From Limonium bicolor (Eukaryota; Streptophyta; Magnoliopsida; Caryophyllales; Plumbaginaceae): a DNA stretch of 64,000 bases. Every line of letters starts with the position of its first letter. Positions within the stretch are counted from its first letter, which is position 1. A model generated the notes under the pieces. That model was not told where the DNA came from and searched no databases. It was given only the letters and a program-made list of their open reading frames with translations. Below, in pieces: positions 53,726-64,000 of this stretch. The position numbers were made by a program, and so were the translations under genes. Where the stretch lies: NCBI GenBank assembly GCA_023374045.1, contig CM041777.1, forward strand, positions 480,229,594 through 480,293,593. The letters are read 5' to 3'.

Positions 53726-56700
53726 TTCATGACCGGAGGACATCTTCATCCATGACCAAGGGGCGACTCAAGGCCGCAGCTTAGACAACGACCTCAATTC
53801 AGAAAAGCTACTGGAGCGTACTGCAAAACGCCCAAAGCAAATCACTAAAAGATAAGTCCATTCTCCAGATTTATACGAATGTTTCTGAAGTCAAAGCTTC
53901 TTCTTAAACCCTGATTAACCCTATACTACTGCTATGTGGACGCTTCTGATATACAATTGAGATTCAATCTAAGCTATTGGCCATATGTGCGTGAGATAAA
54001 CTGACTCTGGTTGATTTAGTGGAGCCCGTGAAAAACCTTGATTGTCGCTGTTGATACGTTGTTGTTATATGACATACATAAGAAGCTTTGTGGCTTTTAA
54101 TCCGAGATGGGATCCTCAGTTCAGACTGATTTCACCCCTGGTTTACCTTCCTACTGGTGAGGGTGTACAATGCAGGCTGGTTCTGATTTTTTCCTTATGG
54201 TTTTAAACACAGAAATCTTCAACTTCAGCTGTTTTGCATCCGTTTACACCCTAGCATGTTTTAAAACTGCTGCTGTTTCTGAAATGCTCCATATTAAGCG
54301 TTATACATTTTGTGCTAAACAAACTGCACTTTACTTCATCAAGATAGTTGTTATATTTCTAAAGCAATTCAGTGCAGTCAAAATCTGTCACTACTATGCA
54401 AACAACTGAGTATGAAATATATTCTACTATGCATATCTGTTTTAAGGCACCACATAGCTTGCAAAGGGATATTCAGGCCATGAATTTTGACTAAATATCT
54501 GCCTGTGCTTCTTCTAAGTTTCATTTTTAAATTATTCCATCTATTTTGAGCATTATTTCATGATTATAGATCAAGGTCTTCATTCCCCTGATTTACCGCA
54601 CCTGAGTCAGTTGGCCGCAACAAACTCCTAAGGAAAAGAAAATCTAGGAAGATTTTGAATCACTGCCGAAGTAACTTTTGAAGCAACCGCAACCAACAAG
54701 TCTCGGGCGATGCATTAGCTCTAAGAGCAGACGACACCTCATTTCAAAACTAGAGCAATACCGCCGCAACAGATTGCCTTGACCGCACTGGACTTCCTTG
54801 GCCGCAGCAAATTTCCCTGACAGCACCACGTCTCCATGGCCGCATCAGTTTTTGCCTCTCAATCCTGTCTGCCGCAAAACAAAGGTTTTGGTCGGCCCAG
54901 ATGGGAGACTGATATTGACTCCACCTCAAAAGCCTCGAGCTTCAACGATTCGAGGCAATTCATAAAAAAAAAAACACAACAAAACCAAAGGTTGGAAAGG
55001 GACATGCGGCGGCGGTACTCGCTGCACCAAGCTTCCATTGCCGCACCAAGCTTCCTTTGCCGCACTAAGACCGAGTCCTCAGGTACAGAGCCGGAATACT
55101 CAACACAAAACCAAACGGCACCTTCCCTCCGGGCAAAACTGAGAGCCGATTAAAACAAAGAAAGAGAGGGCTAGAGGTCGTAGAGTCAACAGCTCTTAAC
55201 GGTATAAACATCCCCTCTCTTCTTCTCCAAATCAAGGTAACAATTCTAAAACTCCATTTAAAGAGCATTTAACATCAATGGTGGTAATTCGAATCCTGAG
55301 TTAGTAAATTGAAGAATCTCTCGTCAGGTATCCTGATGGGTAGAAATCACATATGTGCACTTTAGTCTTAAAACTGTTTAATTTGCCGCATAATCAAGAC
55401 TGTCGATGGGATCGAGCAGTTGATAGCCTAAAAATCCTATGATGCTGTTACTGATAAGGATACACAAGCGGCTATCATTTGATTTTCTGTTGGAATTTTT
55501 TGTGTGAATCCGGTCACTGAATTTGCTGGCTATATTGCTATTTTTCAAAGCAATTCACAAACAACTCTACAAATCCATTTTACCACTGTTTAAGCAAGCA
55601 AATGTGAAAACCTTCTTGATTTGGTTGAACATCGAAGCTTTCTGTTACAATAGTTTTGAAAGTGAAGGATTCAGTAGACTCAGTAAGTGCGGCTTGAATG
55701 TTTTTGAAATCTAGAGACTAATGTCCCTTAAAAATTCATTCAGTTTTAACCTTCTGTGATAACATTCTGCCTTGTTTCAAAATTTATTGCTTCTGTCTCT
55801 TTAAATGTTTGTTATGGCTTTCATTACACTGCTAGAAAGGAGCAAACCAAAATGTTTAAAAAGTATTTCATTCTCTATCCAATTACGCTGCTGCAGTGGT
55901 CTATCTTAAAACTGAAACCGTGCTCATTTATTATGCTACGATTTCTTGCTGATTAAAACTCCTTTGTTGCTGCTAAATTTTTGCTCAAAATTTTTTACCA
56001 GTTTCAGCTGATAATCTTTCTTTCATCTTCTCAGATGCTAAATGTTGTTTGTTAAGTGATACTCATTTCTGACATGGACGGTCAATTTAATCTGTGTAGC
56101 AGCAGAAGTATGGAGCTATTTATTAATTACTGAAGTAGGAATCAAATCATTAAAACTATGCATCTCTCGAACCTGTACAGACTGCGACAAGTATTTTCAC
56201 GATGTTATTTGTATTACTGAATAAGTTGAGCTGACGTGTTGTGTTTGTTCACCCAGATATGTTTCCCTGTTGAAAATTTATTACCAGCTATGCTGCCTTT
56301 GACCCTGCCTTTGTAATTAGATTCAGAAGCATGTTATTCCTATTTTATGAGGATCTTTTAGGCCAAGTCGCAGCATGCTTAAAATGTTTGTGGTACCATA
56401 TGTTCCCAATTTTTCTGCAAAAAATAGAGTGCACAGATTCCAGAATTTCCAACTTCTTTGTGAATAGGTAATCTAAACAGGAACTCTTTGCTTAGAATTA
56501 TTCTGTTAAATCTCCAACCCCCTAGGCTGAATCATGGGAAGAAATGGAAAGTGTCCTTATTATGAAATCTTATGTCTACTGCTTCGTACCTCGCTCATTC
56601 TTGAATGAATCTTCGCTGTCCTGACCACCCTTATCATTTGATTATCAAATTTACCCTATCAATAAACCTGTTTCCTCAATAGACATACATCTGCTGGCTC

Positions 56701-59700
56701 CAGAAGCAGTGGCTTTTTGGAAATCCAATCTTCCTTTAACTATGAAGTTCCTGTTGGCCAAATTCTTGCTTATTATTTGATATTATAAGTTCAGAAAGTT
56801 CTTTTCTACATTGTCTGAGCATTATTGAAACTACATTTACTTCGAGTCTGATTGCTGGTGTGCTGCCATTTCTACCATAACAGAGACCAGCCGGTACACC
56901 GAGTACTTTTTATTGTCTTGGATGCATATACATCTTCTGTCTAAATTTTTATTGAAAATAACAGTGTTTTCAGGCAGCAACATCCCTAACTATGTTCTGC
57001 CACACAAAGGGAAGGTTGTGAAGATACTTCACAAGAGCTGTAAAACAAGTATGCTACAAAGCACAATCATCTATTTGATTCTAGATACATCAAACCTGAA
57101 GTGGTGGTAATACTGTATTCTTTCATACTGCTAATGTTGCTGCCTCTGCATATCGTTAATAGTTTCAAAACCAACAAACTCTGCTCGCTGTCATGATTGA
57201 TCTAGAACTGATCTGAAAAGCGTCAAGGATTTTACATGAATAATCCTGATTGATTGCTCCCCAAGTTTTTTTTTTCAAAGTTATGTCTCTATTTATTGCT
57301 GTCGCATAATCAGTGCAAGGTAAAAGAAATATTCATGCTTCGTCTACTTACTGCACAGCGATATATAGACTTGTTTTTGGCCTATTAGAAGTCAGGGGAT
57401 AAGGGGGTATGATAAGAGTGTTTACTAACATAAAAACCAGTCCAGGTTGATTACACCCTTGTCTCAGCTGCTTTGTTGCTGTTAACTGCCTCACTTCTGA
57501 TGCAATATTTTGATGCACCTTTATAAATCATGCACAACAATGCCTTGCTTGCTTTGGGTTATCATTTTCAATCCATCGGAGTCACTGGGTTATTATAAGA
57601 GCTGGCCATTAAAGTTCGCCTTCAAAGTCTGTGCTAAATCGCATTTTTACTGTAATTATCATTATGTGTTTAATGAGCTGTCCCAAGGTAATCCAGTTTT
57701 GATGTTATACTCACTATCAAAAGTGTTTGCATTACTAAAAGCACAAGTTCTTTATACTGTAAATCTTATAGTATTATGCCACATTGCCCTCGAGTCGTGA
57801 GGTTACTACTCCTGATTGTTACTGCTTGGATAAGTACAAATTTTCAGTAGTTTAGCATGCAGATTTTCTTTCATAAGTTTGGACCGCTTTAACAGCAGCT
57901 TCAATGAAGTTCTATGAAAGGCCTTTTCCACAGCTCTAGTAACAATGCTTCGTACCTTATTAAGAGCATTTAACACGTGCTTCCTTTATTTTGTTTTCGC
58001 TAAGTAGTATACCAGACAGATATATATATGTATACTTCGCAACAGAAAGTTGGTTGTGTTTGGTTACGATAAGATCTAATCCAGGCTGAGAAAGTGATAT
58101 CATACTGAAGCATAAATTAATTGCTGATGTACCCCAATTTTTATGGTTCAAAACTCCTCTATAACTTGCTTTGGATATCTTGGTTCAGGACTCTGTTTGC
58201 AGATCTTAGCAGGGACAGTTTGGACCACTGCCTAAAATACTGCCGAGGTGTTTGGAATATTGATGGTTCTGCAGACTACTCAGGAAGCCCAGGAGCAAAC
58301 CATTCGTTCAAATATAGAAAGAGAATCAGCAGCATTAATCTGAAGCGAAACTTCAAAAAGAAGGATCTTCCAGGGCTAGTTGAAACCGGCGGCAAAACTT
58401 GAAACTAGGGTCCAATGGTTACGCCAGAATGGTCAGTCAAGCTCGGATAGGGCGAGGTAATTCTACCATCCAAGGTATCATCCCCCTCAAAACGGAGGTA
58501 ATAACTCTAAAATCCATATTTACAAGCACCTGATTTTCTGAAACATCTGACAACCATGGTAAAAATCTGAATTGTGAACTACGGTTTTTTATTAAATCTA
58601 TGTATTCTACTCTGAACTTACCTAGTAAAAGAATGGAGTTAGCTTGGTTTGAAATCTCGCTTCAAACCCCTTATTCATGTCATCTGGAATAGTTTGTCTC
58701 GATTACAGCTGATTTTATCTTTCATTGTATGTTACACTGAAACTAATTAAGTAAAAAAGACATATTTTGAACTTTATTGCCACTGTCAGGTTACCTTATG
58801 ATTATTTTTACTTACTTCCCCTATGAATTAAAAACTTAGTGCTCATATGCCACTATCTGCATGATGGGCAAGCTGCTGGTTACAGTCAGCAGCTTCTTTC
58901 TCAACATTTAAAATTCTGTTAAGGAATAGGAAGCACTTGGCAGTAGCTTTGTCTGGCCTCTACCCTGTACAACCACTGTTTGTCTCTTCACCTTTGAAGC
59001 AACAGACCAACTACGCTGGGTCTACAATATTACTCAAACTCTTTTATGAGTATTTAGTTCTGTCCTCCAAACAAGTTTTCTTGATCTCAGCCAAGATTTC
59101 TGCATGGTTTGTGCTCTAAATCTGCATTCCTTCTCAAAAGCTAAGCAACTTGCTGCTGTTAACAAAAACTGGTATACCAGCCGCTACCTGATTTCTCACC
59201 TGCTGCTATCTTTCTACTTTCAAAATTAGAACATTCTGCATTTGTTTCCGTTGCTATAAAAGCTTGCTACTATGTTTACGTAAAAACTATCTAGCTTACC
59301 ATTGCTAATAAGGGTGCACAGACAATTTGGTTTTGATCAGAATCCTTTATATTCAAATCTTGTAAAGCAGACCCACTTCTTAAGGGGCCTGTTTGCCATC
59401 TGAGCTACTTCAACAGATTTCTTTTTGGAGAAAACATGTATGATTGTGTCTCATCTATCTCTTTTCTAACCTTCATGAGGTGTTTGGACAGGTTTACTTC
59501 TTGCTTTAAATTGGCATTCTCTACCTGTTAGACGGGTATAAAGATGGCTCTTTGCTTATCAATTGCTCGGTTTATACACAGCAATGCTGCTATCTGTTTT
59601 TGCGAAATTAATCAGTTTCTGAACATCATTGTCGCTATGTCAATTAGGCTCATTCCAACAACTTTTTATCTTCTAACCATACAACTTTATTGCTGTTAAA

Positions 59701-60890
59701 CGCACTTGACACCACCGATAGTGATAACTTCATTCAAAAGCACTTATCATGATGAACTTGGTTGTGTCTGGTTAGCTTTGATAAGCATGGTTCTCTGCTG
59801 CGTTCTTGCTGGCCAATAAGTCATGCCTACTTAGCTGTCTCCGAGTTACAGTTCGCATATATAAACTGATGATTGATTAAAGCGTGGTCAGAGGTTGTTA
59901 TTCCAGTTTAGTTCAAGCCAAGATAAGTGTTACAGCTTTGAATTGATAAAATGTTGCTGGTTAGGTGATACTAATTCCTGATATGTATCTTGCTGCTTAA
60001 TCATTAAAATAGCTTCTCCTAAACGTTCCATCTGATAAAAGATTATCTGAGACAATCTATCTACCTTTTGCAAAAAAAAACCGTTAAGGCTTGGCATCTG
60101 CTCTACCAAGGAAATTGGGAGACATTTCAATTTCTAAACTTTTAACTAGTTTCTGCACAGCTTGTCTGTTTCACCTATCTTCGAACTGTCAGCCTATCTT
60201 AGAGGCTTCTGTCAAAAGCACGCAGAATTCAATATTTATAACTGCTGATTCTGATTGTTGATACAGCTAATTAGTCTCATAAGCTTATGTGTTTAGTAAT
60301 CAAGCAGGCACGGTAAAAACTTCTTGAAATAACAGTTTTCTTTGTGCTGCTGTTCAATTTGACGTTCTCTGGCGTACTGACAAACAGGTGTGATGAAAAT
60401 GTTAAAACACATAAAAATCAAGCTCCTGATTATTTTTAAAAGAATGCTTCATTCAGCGTTAAGGATATGTATGATACCCTCATCAATACATATCATCTGG
60501 AAGGGTAAACTGATCACGCATCACTACGGTTTCATGCTGTATTCACTGCTACAGCTATCTACACATATTGGTGTCTTTGTTCAAAATCTTTACTGTTGTA
60601 TCGCTTCTGATTTTTACTGCTTCAGAATGCCCAAGTTTCAGCAGCATAATATTGGACAGTTTATCACTTTATTTATGGGTTATTACATGACCTATTTCGA
60701 AACACCTGCTGCAATGTTTATGCAATCTATTTTGTTAGATGGAATTACCAGTTCATTTCCTACAAACAAAACATTTCAAAGTATTAATCCGTTTGTTAAG
60801 AAAGTGCAGGTGTGGTCCCAGGGGACTGATCACCCCCTGAAGCATTCAAAGAAAGCACCGGCCAACGAGCCGCAGGCACTCATGCCTTGA
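53726..60890 (+). other. Element III long non-coding interior
   Basis: About 7 kb of moderately AT-rich sequence without a recognisable domain, splice-defined gene or RNA. Frames up to 166 codons (60390-60890) have no motif. Related segments occur at about 55200-55290 and 58450-58565 (GGTAA-A--TCTAAAA-TCCAT), suggesting internal duplication or reuse of a module. It may be acquired DNA, but its source cannot be told. Confidence 0.5.
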
Positions 60891-61115
60891 AAAGTAACAC
60901 CTACAGGCTATCATGCCTTGAAAAGCAACACCTACAGGCTATCACGCCTTGAAAGTACCAACTTGGGCTATCATGCCCGGCCAACGTGCCAACTTGGGCT
61001 ATCATGCCCGGCCAACGTGCCAACTTGGGCTATCATGCCCGGCCAACGTGCCAACTTGGGCTATCATGCCCGGCCAACGTGCCAACTTGGGCTATCATGC
61101 CCGGCCATCGAGCCA
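60870..61115. repeat. 31-bp tandem array near the 3' end of element III
   Basis: Five exact-period units with ACTTGGGCTATCATGCCCGG starting at 60961, 60992, 61023, 61054 and 61085, preceded by related, diverged units with CTATCATGCCTTGAAAAG. The period is not a multiple of three, so coding is unlikely. Confidence 0.88.
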
Positions 61116-61693
61116 ACAAAAAAACCCATCTCTGGACCCATCAGGAGCTCTGGTCGCCTGTAATGGGTGCATTGTTAGGTGTGGGACGCCGCACCATACT
61201 TGAATCACAAGTACCATCCTTTGGCTAGCATAAGCAAAGTTGGGAAAATATATTATCTCTATTCTTCCTTTAAAGGAATTATCATCCTTTGGCTAGTATA
61301 AGCAAAGACTATAACATCAAAATATTAAGCCCTTTCAAAAGGGAATGTTTCTTATTACAGGAACCATTGGTCTTCTTTATGAAGACATCAGGGGATCCAT
61401 CCAACAAGACGTCATGGGATTCATCCATCAAGATATATCATTTCAAAGGCTTATGTTCCAGAATTTCCAATTTGTCAGAAAGAAGAAACTTGTGGGACTT
61501 TGATTACACCGTACCAACTTTCTTTTTGTAAGTTCATTTTTTCTTTGTAGTAGCTAAAAGAAAAAGAACTTGTGGGACTAGAAGATAGGAGAAGGGAAGA
61601 AATAGAAAGAATGAAGAAAGAATGTAAATTTCAATTTTTCTTTTTGTAAGTTCCACTTTTTTAAGTAGCCAAAAGTAGAACTTGTGGGACTGA
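61116..61693 (+). other. Element III region before the 3' LTR
   Basis: Non-coding. The word (G)AACTTGTGGGAC occurs at about 61488, 61568 and 61679, the last directly before the LTR start, where the polypurine tract should be; it is only weakly purine-rich. A pair of CATCCTTTGGCTAG words lies at about 61215 and 61270. Confidence 0.5.
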
Positions 61694-62256
61694 TGACAAG
61701 GGCAAGAATATGACGAAGGCAAGAGGGTCAAAACGGTCCAGGCCACAGATCCCGATCCGGACCCCGGGCCCCCTTCAGGACCTTGTTCGGGCTCCAGTTT
61801 GGGCACCAAACATCGTTCCGGCCCGCATTCTATAAACAAGTCCCGTATTCCGGCTTCGCACACCATGACCAGGACCCATGTTCCGGCTTCGCACACCATG
61901 ACCAGGAGCCATGTTCCGGCTTCGTACTCCATGACCGGATCTCGCACCCTACACTTTGAGGCCGGAAGACTTTATAAGGAAAGAAGTGCCAAAACTAGAG
62001 GGGTGGCTCCAATAAAGTAATACTACATGTATAAGGATTAAGAGATAGGCCTCACTCTCGAAAGTCTATAAATAGAGATGGGAGGCTCATTTGTAAAAAA
62101 AACAAGATTAGAAGAGAGAGAAAACACTAGAAAGCTCTCTAAAGTTGTAATAACAAAGGAAGTAATAAAGAGATTGTCAATAAGTGGATGTAGGCTGGAT
62201 TATGGCCGAACCACTATTAGTTCGTGAGATTAGAGGAACCAGATTATGTATTTTCA
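61694..62256 (+). repeat. Element III 3' LTR
   Basis: 563 bp, identical to the 5' LTR except for one extra A near 62101. TATA box at 62067-62075. Followed by the CCACC duplication and copia sequence. Confidence 0.93.
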
Positions 62257-63407
62257 CCACCCAGCTCTATGTAGTATCCACTGACTGATCTCCTTGTATT
62301 GGGGCAGCTTGCCCAATCTGCATCACAATATGCAGTTAAATTGTAATTTGGTTTTATAGAGAAGAATAATCCATAACCTGAAGTTCCTTTAATGTATTTG
62401 AGTGTGTGAATCGCGGCCTTCCAGTGAACATTTGTAGGGGTTTGTAAAAATTGACTAAGAACTTGTATACTATAGCAAAGATCTGGGCGAGAGTGAGATA
62501 GAAAACTTATATTTTCTATCAGTTTTCTATAAAGTTTAGGATCTGTCAGTGGGTTTCCGTCTTCTCTTAATAGTTTGTAATTTAGTTCTAAGGGGCTAGC
62601 AGCTGTTGATTCATTCTGGTAGTTAAACTCTTTAATTAAATCTTCTACATATTTCTTTTGAACTATAATGACCCCCTCTTCTGTTGTTATAAATTGCAAA
62701 CCAAGAAATTGAGTCACAAAACCCAAATCTTTAATTCTAAACTTGTTGTTCAGTTCTGTTTTGATTTTGTGAATCATTTCTGTATCACTCCCAGTTTGCA
62801 GGATATCATCCACATATACAGCAAGTAAAATAATCCTGTCGTTTTCCCCTTTTAAGAACAAGGAATAGTCATTCAAAAATTAAGTAAACCCTAGACTAAA
62901 TAAGAACTCACTTAGTTTAGCATGCCATTGTCTCGAAGCCTGCTTTAATTCATACAGAGACTTACGCAGTTTACACACCTGATTTTCTCTCTGTGTTTTA
63001 TAACCAAGAGGCAACTGCATATAAACTTCTTCACTTAAGTCTCTATGAAGAAAAGCATTATTTATGTCAAGTTGATGTATTTTCCAGTTTTTCTTACAAG
63101 CTATAGCTACAAGAGATCTGATGGTGGCAAACTTAACTACGGGGGAAAAAGTTTCTTGATAATCTATTCCTTGTCTTTGGGTGTAACCTTTCACTACCAG
63201 TCTGGCTTTACATCTTTCTAAAGTTCCATCTGAGTTATATTTAAGTTTATAAACCCATTTACAACCTACTATTTTCTTTCCTCTAGGCAGATCCAATATT
63301 TCCCAGGTTTTGTTCCTTTCTAATGCTTCAAACTCCTTTGTCATAGCATCTTTCCATTTATTTTCTTTAATAGCTTCAAAATAATCTAATGGTTTTGTGT
63401 TTTTCAT
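62257..63407 (-). pseudogene. pol: Ty1/copia reverse transcriptase and RNase H N-terminus
   Basis: The minus-strand frame from about 63407 contains the RVT_2 pattern: MTKEFEALERNKTWEI, WVYKLKYNSDGTLERCKARL, ETFSPVVKFATIRSL, QLDINNAFLHRDLSEEVYM, then YVDDI (catalytic aspartates), and the start of RNase H (CDADWASCPNTRRSVSGYY). One in-frame TAA at 62882-62880 splits the frame. At 62257 it is cut by element III and resumes at 51835. The enzyme copies element RNA into DNA. The rest of the reading frame is well preserved, so this copia copy is not very old. Confidence 0.9.
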
Positions 63408-64000
63408 CAGTTGTTACACAACTGTTACAAACACTAGAGCTAGGGATATTGACTATTCTTTTAGGCTTAACATAGGAACAAATGAAATCAGATTTGTCTA
63501 AAGAGTCAGAGGTATGCATCAGATTTTCTGTAACAGAATATGTTATGCTGTAGTATTTTAGTCTATCATGTAAGATGCTAGAGAAGGGTCCATAAACTTA
63601 GCTGAGAGAATTTCTGATGTTGAATCCTTTCCTTTGACGTTGCCAACCACATAGTCTTGTAGGTATCTTGGTGCTTCCTTGGGTCTTGTGGATCTCCTCT
63701 AGGGCTCTTGTTCTGGTGCAGTGCTAGTTTCTTCTTCTTCTGATTGTAATTCCATGGTTTCTGGTGTTTCTAGAGGAGCTTCTCTTGCATTGAACTTATT
63801 TCCTGTTTCTTTCTCATTCAGAAGATCATCAGTATCATCCATAAACTCATTAGCATGAAGAGGAAAATGGTCTAATGATATTTCAGATTCTGTAGTGTGT
63901 TCCCTTTGAGGCAAGTTCTGTTCAACAAATGGGAATACATTTTCATAAAACTTGACATTCCTACTGATTACTATCTTCCGATTATCCAGATCAAAAAACT
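63408..64000 (-). pseudogene. pol: Ty1/copia integrase end and linker
   Basis: The minus strand at the window edge reads VFDLDNRKIVISRNVKFYEN and then VFPF, the conserved box at the end of copia integrase. An acidic linker (63914-63699) rich in Glu and Thr follows, then a frame-broken stretch to 63408. The element continues beyond the window, where integrase core, protease and gag are expected. Confidence 0.8.

Larger units (their letters stand above)
51836..62256 (+). mobile_element. Element III: LARD-like LTR retrotransposon, very young
   Basis: LTRs at 51836-52397 and 61694-62256 differ, as far as I can read, by a single base in an A run, and are flanked by a perfect target duplication CCACC (51831-51835 and 62257-62261). 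The left LTR is followed by a Ty3-type PBS. The 9.3-kb interior has only a broken gag-like start and long non-coding sequence with GGCCGC-containing repeats. No pol is readable. A long, recent element without coding capacity fits a large retrotransposon derivative (LARD). It sits within copia RNase H. Confidence 0.92.

Noticed and set aside
53521..53784. Open frames with NLLGRNKTLWPHRIY repeats
   Set aside because: Artefact of the 39-bp array, whose period is a multiple of three.
60390..60890. 166-codon frame in element III interior
   Set aside because: Longest frame in that region but no domain, no similar frame elsewhere and AT-rich composition; chance is sufficient.
60918..61228. Three overlapping frames with PTWAIMPGQRANLGYHARP repeats
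   Set aside because: The 31-bp period rotates through all frames, so each frame shows the same peptides; not a gene.

Overview
The window looks like an intergenic, heterochromatin-like stretch of a large, repeat-rich plant (probably dicot) nuclear genome. I find no host gene, rRNA or functional tRNA. Nearly everything I can identify is transposable-element DNA, much of it nested, plus tandem repeat arrays. The species cannot be told from the sequence.

Layout. (1) 1-10286: the start of a minus-strand LTR (1-1911) abuts a decayed plus-strand Ty3/gypsy element with a gag zinc-knuckle relic, an RNase H tail relic, an array of short palindromes, a polypurine tract and a very long 3' LTR (4989-10286). 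(2) 10512-13702: a complete non-autonomous CACTA element with a TGT target duplication, possibly carrying captured exon-like sequence. (3) 14102-14604: a long-TIR MITE resembling Mutator-type elements. (4) about 15190-45100: a decayed minus-strand Athila-like Ty3 element that hosts three insertions: a 9.8-kb CACTA element (16064-25882, target duplication AAT), a Tat/Ogre-like non-autonomous LTR element I (26656-35392, unusual tandem architecture) and its relative, element II (35648-44999, 2028-bp LTRs, target duplication ACCCG). (5) 46653-49190: AT-rich DNA with four tandem arrays (about 22, 278, 24 and 176 bp) and a TA microsatellite. (6) 50569-51119: 5' end of a plus-strand Ty1/copia element, into which a minus-strand Ty1/copia element (51120-51835 and 62257 to the window end) is inserted. 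That copy is itself split inside RNase H by a 10.4-kb LTR element III (51836-62256, target duplication CCACC, near-identical LTRs, no recognisable polyprotein).

Function. The only long intact reading frame is the 1088-aa CACTA transposase (18158-21424). Beside it lies a multi-exon, frameshifted second gene that combines a Transposase_24 (TNPA-like) region with a Ulp1-type cysteine protease module whose catalytic residues are still visible. Both ends of that element carry dense inverted copies of ACTTTAGATTACGGTT, the probable binding sites for its own protein. Elements I, II and III lack pol and would depend on proteins supplied by other elements.

The most unusual signals are: base-compensated hairpins beside PPT-like boxes in elements I and II; a covarying palindrome array at 4376-4580; a roughly 195-bp hairpin just upstream of the CACTA transposase; the Ulp1 module in CACTA ORF2; and the gag-only or gag-less Tat-like pair. 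All boundaries and similarities were read by eye.
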